From positions 434,001-498,000 of the forward strand of contig CAXUJK010000002.1 of NCBI GenBank assembly GCA_964251385.1: DNA of 64,000 nt, given 5' to 3'. The stretch comes from CADCVW01 sp964251385 (GTDB taxonomy: Bacteria > Pseudomonadota > Alphaproteobacteria > Sphingomonadales > Sphingomonadaceae). Below the pieces are notes generated by a model. It was not told where the DNA came from and ran no database searches. It saw only the letters and a program-made list of their open reading frames with translations. Position numbers and translations under genes: made by a program. Positions 50,426 to 57,610 of this stretch are shown in pieces (positions within the stretch are counted from its first letter, which is position 1; every line of letters begins with the position of its first letter).

Positions 50426-50787
50426 GTGGTGCTCCGGAATGCGGTCAGCGACGCGACCTGGCGGCCCGTCTCGTCGGCGACGGTGACGGTGACGGTCTGC
50501 AGCCGCGCCTCGCCCGTGCGGCCGACGACGCGCGTCCAGGCCCAGGTCCGGCCGGCATTCTGTTCCTGACCGCTCGATCGGCCGAGCGTGGGCGCGGCGG
50601 CGTCGGTCAAGGCTTCGACGACCAGGTTGCGCGCGACGATGCCCGCGACGATGCCGCTCTGCAGCCGCGCTGTGCTGCTCAGCGTGCCGCCCTGCAGGCG
50701 CAGCAACGCAAGCGCGGCGAGCGAGAAGATGGCGAGCGCGACGAGGAGCTCGATGAGGGTAAAACCGCGTTCGCGATCAGCGCACAT
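50422..50787 (-). CDS. gspI: Type II secretion minor pseudopilin I
   Basis: 121 residues. The prepilin leader MCADRERG precedes FTLIELLVALAIFSLAALAL with Glu at +5. The small C-terminal domain with AWTRVVGRT matches GspI. It overlaps gspH by 11 bases and gspJ by four. It nucleates assembly of the minor-pseudopilin tip. Confidence 0.93.
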   Translation of the reverse strand: MCADRERGFTLIELLVALAIFSLAALALLRLQGGTLSSTARLQSGIVAGIVARNLVVEALTDAAAPTLGRSSGQEQNAGRTWAWTRVVGRTGEARLQTVTVTVADETGRQVASLTAFRSTT

Positions 50788-51244
50788 CGATCGACCCGTC
50801 CGGTTCCACGACCACGCTGACCCGCATGTCGTCGCGCACCAAAGTCACGGTGGCGGGGTCGGCGAGGCCCGTGCTGTCGAAGTTGACGCGCGCCTCGCCC
50901 GTGGTGCTGGACAGGACCGTCACCCCTTCGCCCCATGCGCGCTGGTTTAGCGGGCGTTCGACGATCGGCACCCAGGCTCCTCGCTCACGCCGCGAAAAGC
51001 CGTAGCCCGCGGGGCCGAAGATAAGCGCGGTCGGCTTGGACTCGATCACCGCCATGTCCCGCGCCGCGCCCGCACGCGCGGCGAGGCGTTCGGCCTCGTG
51101 GCGCAGGTCGCCGCGGGGGTCGGGCCAGGCGACCATCACTGCCGTGCTCATCGTCGCGATGATGGCGACGACGACCATCAGTTCGACGAGCGTGAAGCCG
51201 CGCTCCGGTTCCTCGCGCTTACTGCCAGCTGCCGATGTCGGCAT
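50777..51244 (-). CDS. gspH: Type II secretion minor pseudopilin H
   Basis: 155 residues from the ATG at 51244, giving a 16-residue leader ending ERG before FTLVELMVVVAIIATM. Domain features (AARAGAARDMAVIESKPTAL) fit GspH/FimT. The gene overlaps gspG by 26 bases. The longer open frame upstream is a shadow of gspG. Confidence 0.92.
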   Translation of the reverse strand: MPTSAAGSKREEPERGFTLVELMVVVAIIATMSTAVMVAWPDPRGDLRHEAERLAARAGAARDMAVIESKPTALIFGPAGYGFSRRERGAWVPIVERPLNQRAWGEGVTVLSSTTGEARVNFDSTGLADPATVTLVRDDMRVSVVVEPDGSIDVR

Positions 51245-51689
51245 TTTCGCCCTCGCCGCCCGGCTGTCCGTCCGCGCCGAGCGACAGGATATCGAAGGGG
51301 CCGCCGTGCGTTCCGGGCATCGCATATTCGTATGGCTTGCCCCATGGGTCGTTGGGGAGCTTCTTGATGTAGCCGGCGGAATTGTAGCGACCGGGCTGCG
51401 CCAAACCCGAGGGTGCGGAGACGAGCGCGCTTAATCCCTGTTCGGTGCGGGGATAGGACATGTTGTCGAGCCGGTAATATTCGAGCGCCTGTTCGAGCGT
51501 CGCGATGTCCGTGCGCGCCTTGCCCGTGTTCGCCTTGCCGAGATTGGGGAGCACGTTGATCGCGACGATCGTCGCCAGAAGCCCGATGATCACGATGACG
51601 ACCATGAGCTCGACGAGCGTGAAGCCGTCCTCGTTGGACGATTTTCGGAGCCGCTTGCCAAGGAAACGTTGAACGAGGCGACGCAACAT
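51219..51689 (-). CDS. gspG: Type II secretion major pseudopilin G
   Basis: 156 residues from the ATG at 51689, two bases after the gspF stop. The mature N-terminus is FTLVELMVVIVIIGLLATIV, followed by the GspG hallmark WGKPYEYAMPG and a C-terminal LGADGQPGGEGENADI with calcium ligands. The leader is 22 residues and very basic (MLRRLVQRFLGKRLRKSS), much longer than the 6-9 residues usual for GspG; no internal start codon is available. It polymerises into the pseudopilus. Confidence 0.95.
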   Translation of the reverse strand: MLRRLVQRFLGKRLRKSSNEDGFTLVELMVVIVIIGLLATIVAINVLPNLGKANTGKARTDIATLEQALEYYRLDNMSYPRTEQGLSALVSAPSGLAQPGRYNSAGYIKKLPNDPWGKPYEYAMPGTHGGPFDILSLGADGQPGGEGENADIGSWQ

Positions 51690-51691
51690 CT

Positions 51692-52921
51692 TCAAACTCC
51701 GGCCAGCGTGTCCAGCTGCAGGATCGGCAGCAGGATCGACAACACGATCAGCGCGACCACCGCGCCCATGATGACGATGATAGCAGGTTCGAGCAGCGAG
51801 AGCGCGGTCGCCGTGAAGGTGTCGAACTCGCGTTCCAGATAGTCGGCGGCGCGCTCCATCATCGTGTCGAGCTGGCCCGACGCCTCGCCCGACGCGGTCA
51901 TGTAGACGAGCAGCGGCGGGAACACGCCCGCGCGCTTGAACGCGGCGGACAGGGAGCCGCCGCCGCGGATCGCCTCGACGATGTCCTCGGAGGCTTTCTT
52001 GAGCACCCGGTTGTGGACGGTGCGCGCGGTCAGCTGCAGCCCTTCGAGCAGCGGCAGACGGCTGGCGACCATGGTGGCGAGCGTGCGGGCCATGCGCGCG
52101 GCGTGGAGGTCGCGGGCGAGGCGGCCGATGATGGGGAGCCCGAGCGCCGCGCGGTCGAAGGCGTAGCGAGCCGGACCGTCGCGCAGGACACGCGCGAGAA
52201 TCAGGATGGTCGCGATCAGCCCGAGCGCGAGTGCCCACCACCAGTTCTGCAGGAATTCGGACAGGCCGATGACGATGCGAGTGAGCAAAGGAAGCTGCTG
52301 GCCGACGCTGTCGAACTGCTCGACGACCTTGGGGACGACGAACACCATCAGCGCCAGCACGACCATAGTCGCGACGAGCGCGAGGACGATCGGGTAGGCC
52401 AAGGCAGTCAGCACTTTGCCGCGGACCTGCGCCTGGCGTTCGAGCAGATCGGCGAGGCGGTCGAGGATGAGCGGCAAGGTGCCCGAACCTTCGCCCGCCG
52501 CGACCATCGCGCGGTAGAGCGGCGGGAAGCTCTTGGGCGAGATCGCCATCGCTTCGGAAAAGCGACGACCTTCGAGAACGCCCTTGTGAACCGACTTCAG
52601 CACCGAGCGGACATGCTCCTGCTCGGTCTGATGCGACACGGTGCGGAGTGACTCTTCCAGCGGCGAGACGGAGACGAGCGTCGCGATCTGGCGCGTGAAC
52701 AGAGTGAGCTGCTTGGATGTCAGATGTTTGCGGAACGAGATGCGTCGCTGGATGAGCGAAGGGACCGCGGTGACGCCGACGTCGGGTCCGCTCTCGATCC
52801 GCACGACGTAGAACTTGCGCGCGTCGAGTTTCGCCCGCGCGTCCTCGACGCCTGCCGCGACGATCGAGCCCCGGCGTTCGCGGCCGCCCGTGTCGAGCGC
52901 GAGGTAGTCGTAGCTAGGCAA
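51692..52921 (-). CDS. gspF: Type II secretion inner-membrane platform protein F
   Basis: 409 residues from TTG 52921, which overlaps the gspE stop by eight bases; starting here gives the expected PSYDYLALDTGG N-terminus. Two GspF domains each of ~120 residues (FTRQIATLVSVSPLEESL and LATMVASRLPLLEGL) and three membrane helices, the last near the C-terminus (IIVIMGAVVALIVLSIL). Forms the platform that couples GspE to pseudopilus growth. Confidence 0.95.
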   Translation of the reverse strand: MPSYDYLALDTGGRERRGSIVAAGVEDARAKLDARKFYVVRIESGPDVGVTAVPSLIQRRISFRKHLTSKQLTLFTRQIATLVSVSPLEESLRTVSHQTEQEHVRSVLKSVHKGVLEGRRFSEAMAISPKSFPPLYRAMVAAGEGSGTLPLILDRLADLLERQAQVRGKVLTALAYPIVLALVATMVVLALMVFVVPKVVEQFDSVGQQLPLLTRIVIGLSEFLQNWWWALALGLIATILILARVLRDGPARYAFDRAALGLPIIGRLARDLHAARMARTLATMVASRLPLLEGLQLTARTVHNRVLKKASEDIVEAIRGGGSLSAAFKRAGVFPPLLVYMTASGEASGQLDTMMERAADYLEREFDTFTATALSLLEPAIIVIMGAVVALIVLSILLPILQLDTLAGV

Positions 52922-54512
52922 GCTGCGGCTCGGCCAGAGGTTCGGTGCTGACCTCGGTTCGGCTGATGCGGACCGCTTCTTCCACCGTCGTCTGCCCGTC
53001 GCGGACAAGCTGGCGCGCGGCAGACGCAAGGTTGCGCGATCCGCGGTAGGCATGGCCCGCGATGACCGCTTCGTCGCCGCCCGCGTAGATGAGCTGGCGC
53101 ACCGTCTCGTCGATGCGGATCGCCTCGAACACGCCGATGCGGCCCTTGAAGCCGGAATTTCCGCATTCGCGGCAGCCCTTGGCTTCGTAGATGATGGTGC
53201 CGCTGTCGAAGCCGAGCAGTGCGGAGACCGCGTTGGATGCCTGCACCGCCTCGCGGCACACGGGGCACAGTTTTCGCACCAGCCGCTGGGCGATGACCGC
53301 TCGCAGCGAGGAGGCCAGCAAAAACGGTTCGATCTTCATGTCGCGCATGCGCGTGATCGCGCCGATGGCGTCGTTGGTGTGGACGGTGGACAGGACAAGA
53401 TGGCCGGTAAGCGACGCCTGCACCGCGACGTCGGCGGTCTCCCGGTCGCGAATTTCGCCGACCATGACGGTGTCCGGGTCCTGGCGCAGGATCGCGCGCA
53501 GGCCCGCCGCGAAGGTCAGCCCGACCTTGGGATTGACCTGCGTCTGCCCGACGCCGTCGACCGCGTATTCGACCGGGTCTTCTACCGTCAGGATGTTGCG
53601 GCTGCCGTCGTTGAGCAGGCGCAACGCGGCGTAGAGCGTGGTCGTCTTGCCCGAACCGGTCGGGCCGGTGACGAGGATGATCCCATTGGGTTCCTTGAGG
53701 ACATCGCGGAATACGGTCTCGATCTCGGGCGGCATTCCCAAGACGTCGAGTTCGATACCCGCCTTGTCCTTGTCCAAGATACGCAGCACGACGCGCTCGC
53801 CCGCGCGGCTGGGCAGCGTGGAGACGCGGACGTCGATCAGCTTGCCGCCCAGCGTCAAACCGATGCGGCCGTCCTGAGGAACGCGGCGTTCGGCGATGTC
53901 GAGCCTCGCCATGACCTTGATGCGGGACACGACGACCGGTGCGACGTGCGCGGGCATGCGGAGCGTCTCGCGCAGCACGCCATCGACGCGCATGCGGATG
54001 ACGAGGCCGGTCTCGTACGGTTCGATGTGGATGTCCGAAACGCCCTGACGCGCGGCGTCGGCGATGATGCCGTTAATGAGGCGGATCGCGGGCGCGTCGT
54101 CGGCGCTGTCCAGCAGGTCGTCGGCGGTGGGGATGTTGCCCGCGATCAGGTCCAGATCGTCTCCTAGACCGAGCGAGCCCGCCGCCGCCGCCGCCGCGTC
54201 GCCGTCCATCGCGTAGCGCTCGGAGAGCAGCCGGTCGAACGCATCGGGCGCGACCCATTCGACATCGAACGGTTTTGCCATGAAGCGGCGCACTTCGATG
54301 AGGATGCGCGGGTCCTCGCCTTCGCGCAGGCCCACCGCGAGATGGCCATCGTCGGCGCGCAGGATCGCGACGCCGAACTTGCGCGCAAAACCGTACGGGA
54401 TCGCGAGCGGCAGCGATGCGATTTCCGTCGGGATGATCGGCACGCCCCCGCCGACCTCGACGATGTCGGCGATGTCCGCGACCGCGTCCGCTTCCGTGCC
54501 GCGTCTGATCAT
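52914..54512 (-). CDS. gspE: Type II secretion ATPase E
   Basis: 532 residues from the ATG at 54512. N1/N2 domains (residues ~30-150) bind GspL. The RecA-like core has Walker A GPTGSGKTTT (~280), the Asp box, Walker B-like RQDPDTVMVGEIRD and the His box. The four-Cys zinc site of GspE is present as CPVC and, later, CREC. It powers secretion from the cytoplasmic face. It overlaps both gspD and gspF. Confidence 0.97.
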   Translation of the reverse strand: MIRRGTEADAVADIADIVEVGGGVPIIPTEIASLPLAIPYGFARKFGVAILRADDGHLAVGLREGEDPRILIEVRRFMAKPFDVEWVAPDAFDRLLSERYAMDGDAAAAAAGSLGLGDDLDLIAGNIPTADDLLDSADDAPAIRLINGIIADAARQGVSDIHIEPYETGLVIRMRVDGVLRETLRMPAHVAPVVVSRIKVMARLDIAERRVPQDGRIGLTLGGKLIDVRVSTLPSRAGERVVLRILDKDKAGIELDVLGMPPEIETVFRDVLKEPNGIILVTGPTGSGKTTTLYAALRLLNDGSRNILTVEDPVEYAVDGVGQTQVNPKVGLTFAAGLRAILRQDPDTVMVGEIRDRETADVAVQASLTGHLVLSTVHTNDAIGAITRMRDMKIEPFLLASSLRAVIAQRLVRKLCPVCREAVQASNAVSALLGFDSGTIIYEAKGCRECGNSGFKGRIGVFEAIRIDETVRQLIYAGGDEAVIAGHAYRGSRNLASAARQLVRDGQTTVEEAVRISRTEVSTEPLAEPQLA

Positions 54513-56656
54513 TGTGGGGGGACCTGGCTGGGGGGAAGGGCGGTCGGCTGGATCACGACGTCGCCGGGCAGAAGCTGAGCCGCGATCGGCGGCACCGTGC
54601 CCATATAGTCGCGCACCAGCTCGTCTAGCGAGGGCTCGACACCCGGGTCCTGGTTCCACTGCGCCTCGCGGATGTAGCCGTAGCGCTGCTGCGCCAGCCG
54701 CCGCGCGTCCGCCGCCGAGCGCAGGATGGTCGGGCGGATGAAGATCATGAGGTTGGTCTTGGAGCGGTTCTTCGCCTTGGAGCGGAACAGATTGCCGAGG
54801 ATGGGCAGGTCGCCCAGAAACGGGATTTTTTCGATGGTATTGCGCTCGTTGTCGTCGAGCAGGCCGCCGATCGCCGCGATCTCGCCGCTGTCGACGATCG
54901 AGGTCGTCTCGACCTCGCGCTTGTTCAGGATGAAGTCGTTGTTCGTGCCGCCGACCGCGCCCGCGATGGATGAGATTTCCTGCCGCAGCGTCAGCTTGAC
55001 CTGCCCGCCCGCATTGATCTGCGGCGTGACTTCAAGCGTAATGCCGACGTTCTGGCGTTGGACGGTCCGAAACGTATTGTCGAGGTTGGGCGACAATGCC
55101 TCGCCCGTCGTGATCGGGATTTCCTGACCGACCAGGAACCTGGCCGGCTTGTTGTCGAGCGTGACCAAATAGGGCGATTGCAGGATATTCGACTTGTTGT
55201 CCGATTTGACCGCGTTGATGATCGCGCCGAAGATCGCGTCCTTGCCGATGTCCAAGGCAAAACCCGCGATGCCGCCCGTCGCCGACAGCAGCGAGCCGAC
55301 CGCGGCCTGGGCGAGCTGGTCGGACACGCCCGATCCGGTCGATTGCGTCACGGTGTTGCCGTTGATCACGGTGGTCGTGCGGTCGAGCTGGCGCGCGGCG
55401 ATCGCGCCGCCGATCGTCAGGATGTTGGGCGACGCGTTCGAATAGTTGGTCGCCAGGATCGGCGTGGAGCCGTTGAGGCCACCCAACAACAGCTGGACGC
55501 CGAGCCGCTGCGCCGCGGTGTCGCTGATCTCGATGATGATCGCCTCGATCAGCACTTGCGCTGTCCGGGTATCGAGCTGGCGGACGACTTCGCCGAGCGT
55601 GCGCTGCACCTCGACGGGCCCGGAAATGATGACCGCGTTCGCGCCTTCGTAGCGGGTGACGATCGTCTCGCCGCGTCCCCCGCCACCGCCCGGCGCGTTG
55701 GTCGTGACCTGCGTGGGCGCGGACACGGTGGCCTGCGGTGCGACGATGCGGCTGTTGCGGCCGGGGTTGGAGGCGGGGGCCTCGGGCTGGCTCGACACGG
55801 TGGTCGTGCGCGCTTGCCCCACGAGTTCCTGCAGCACGGGGACGAGTTTTTCGGCGTCCGCGTGTTCGAGGAACAGGACGCGGATCTCCGCGCTGCTCGC
55901 GGCGCGCGCGTCCAGGTCGGCGATGATCGACGCGAAGCGCGCGATCCCTTCCGCGTTGCCGCGCAACGCGACCGAGTTGCTGCCGTCGATGGGCACGACG
56001 GTGACCGCATTGCGCGGGTCGACGCCCGAGTTGAGCGCGGTCAGAGCCTCAGCGATCTCGCGCGCGCCCGCGTTGCGCAGCGGGATTACTCGGCTGGAAC
56101 TCGCGTCCGCGCCGCGCCGGTCGATCTCGGCGATGAGCGCGCGGATGCGGCGCAGGTTGTCGGCGAAGTCGACAACCACCAAACTGTTGCCGTTGCGGTT
56201 GGCGGTGACCGCGCCTTCGGGGCTGACCAGCGGGCGCAACGTTTCGATCGCCTGCTGCGCCTCGATGTTGCGCAGGCGAAAGACTTCGGTGACGACGCTG
56301 TTGTTGGCCGCGCGGCGCGTGCCGATGCGCGTCGGTTGGGAGGCGGCATTGGCGATCGGCTGGATGCGATAGCCGTTGCCTGCGGTCGGCACGGCGATGT
56401 AGCCGTTGGCGCGCAGCGTCGACAGGAACAGCTCAAAATATTCCGAACGGCTGACCGGGCGTTCGGTGAAGACGGACACCTTGCCCTGCACGCGGCTGTC
56501 GATCGTCATCGGCCGCCCGGTGACGCGCACCGCGTCGCGGATGAAGGCGCGGATGTCGGCATCGCGGAAGTTGAGCACCTGTTGCGCGGGCGCGGGCGCG
56601 GTCAGGCCAGTGGTGGCGAGCGCGAACGCGGCCAGCCCGAGAACGAAACTTCTCAT
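54509..56656 (-). CDS. gspD: Type II secretion secretin D
   Basis: 715 residues from the ATG at 56656. A signal peptide ends near APAPAQ. The N0 domain (VLNFRDADIRAFIRDAVRVTG) and three N1-N3 repeats follow, with a Gly-rich loop (APGGGGGRGE) in N3, then the secretin beta-barrel with VPFLGDLPILG-type signature (here EKIPFLGDLPILGNLF). It forms the outer-membrane pore. No pilotin gene is seen nearby. Confidence 0.97.
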   Translation of the reverse strand: MRSFVLGLAAFALATTGLTAPAPAQQVLNFRDADIRAFIRDAVRVTGRPMTIDSRVQGKVSVFTERPVSRSEYFELFLSTLRANGYIAVPTAGNGYRIQPIANAASQPTRIGTRRAANNSVVTEVFRLRNIEAQQAIETLRPLVSPEGAVTANRNGNSLVVVDFADNLRRIRALIAEIDRRGADASSSRVIPLRNAGAREIAEALTALNSGVDPRNAVTVVPIDGSNSVALRGNAEGIARFASIIADLDARAASSAEIRVLFLEHADAEKLVPVLQELVGQARTTTVSSQPEAPASNPGRNSRIVAPQATVSAPTQVTTNAPGGGGGRGETIVTRYEGANAVIISGPVEVQRTLGEVVRQLDTRTAQVLIEAIIIEISDTAAQRLGVQLLLGGLNGSTPILATNYSNASPNILTIGGAIAARQLDRTTTVINGNTVTQSTGSGVSDQLAQAAVGSLLSATGGIAGFALDIGKDAIFGAIINAVKSDNKSNILQSPYLVTLDNKPARFLVGQEIPITTGEALSPNLDNTFRTVQRQNVGITLEVTPQINAGGQVKLTLRQEISSIAGAVGGTNNDFILNKREVETTSIVDSGEIAAIGGLLDDNERNTIEKIPFLGDLPILGNLFRSKAKNRSKTNLMIFIRPTILRSAADARRLAQQRYGYIREAQWNQDPGVEPSLDELVRDYMGTVPPIAAQLLPGDVVIQPTALPPSQVPPQ

Positions 56657-57429
56657 CGCGCGGGCACCGTTACGGTGATCGGGACGAGCCTGCCCGTGCG
56701 TTCGACCTGAATTTGAACGGTCGTGCCCGGCGTCAACCCTGTCGCGAGCGCCTGCGCGTCCGCGACGCTGGTCAGCCCCGCGCCGTTGACGGAGACGACG
56801 ACGTCCCCCGCCTGCACGCCCGCAGCCTGCAACGCCGGCGGCGGGGCGGAAACGGTGAAGCCGCTGACTTGTCCGTTGACGAGGCGAGGCGCGAAGCCCG
56901 CGCCAGTAGCTGAGGCACTCGTCGCGGCGGGAGTCGCGTTGGCGGCGGGCACGGACTGATCGAGAAAGATCTGCTCGCGCTGGCCGTTGCGCTCGATCGT
57001 CACGCCGTCCTCGCGTACGATCGCGAGCCGCACGCCCGGCATGATCTCCTCGCCCACGCCGAAGCTCGATTGCACGCCGTCGGGCGTGGACAGGATCGCC
57101 GAATCCCGTCCCGTCGCGCGGTCGACGCGAACCCCGAACAGGCCGATCGCGAGCGACGTGACGACCACCGTGGCGGCGGTCGCGGGACCCCCAAGACGAA
57201 AGAACGGGTCGAAGTCGCCGAGCGCGAGCGTCGCGGCGGGTTGTCCGGCCAGAGTCGAGGGAACCTTCCAGTCGCCGATCGGCCCGACGGGGGTTACGGT
57301 CGCCCAGACCAGCCGCGCGCATTGCAGCGCGAGCAGGCTGATCAGCGCAATCTCCAGCGCCGAGTAGACGTTGACTTGCGGCAACCGCCGCAGCAGCCGC
57401 CGGGCGCGGGTATCGAGCGACAGTCGCAT
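56653..57429 (-). CDS. gspC: Type II secretion protein C
   Basis: 258 residues. A cytoplasmic basic start, a membrane helix (ALEIALISLLALQCARLVW), a homology-region domain (residues ~90-150, AILSTPDGVQSSFGVGEEI) and a C-terminal PDZ-like domain (LQAAGVQAGDVVVSVNGAGL). It connects the inner platform to the secretin and recruits substrates. First gene of the gsp operon; a large palindrome lies 92 bases upstream. Confidence 0.93.
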   Translation of the reverse strand: MRLSLDTRARRLLRRLPQVNVYSALEIALISLLALQCARLVWATVTPVGPIGDWKVPSTLAGQPAATLALGDFDPFFRLGGPATAATVVVTSLAIGLFGVRVDRATGRDSAILSTPDGVQSSFGVGEEIMPGVRLAIVREDGVTIERNGQREQIFLDQSVPAANATPAATSASATGAGFAPRLVNGQVSGFTVSAPPPALQAAGVQAGDVVVSVNGAGLTSVADAQALATGLTPGTTVQIQVERTGRLVPITVTVPAR

Positions 57430-57520
57430 TGGGTTCCCTCTGGATGCGAGGGCTAGGTGCCGCCCGTGACAGTCGGATGAAGCCGCCGTGACGGAATTAA
57501 GTCAAGCGCCGAGCAGGACG

Positions 57521-57604
57521 TCATCCCAGCGATGCTGGGATCTCAGGGTGCGAAGCGGCCGGCCGATCAAGCTCCCTGAGATCCCAGCATACGCTGGGAT
57601 GACA
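57521..57604. repeat. Long palindrome between TonB receptor and gspC
   Basis: The left arm starts GTCATCCCAGCGATGCTGGG (57521) and continues to 57549; the right arm (57575-57604) is its complement apart from one extra base. The loop is 25 bases. Different sequence from the 28.2- and 47.1-kb repeats. It sits between the receptor stop and the gspC promoter region and could terminate receptor transcription. Confidence 0.85.
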
Positions 57605-57610
57605 TGGGGA

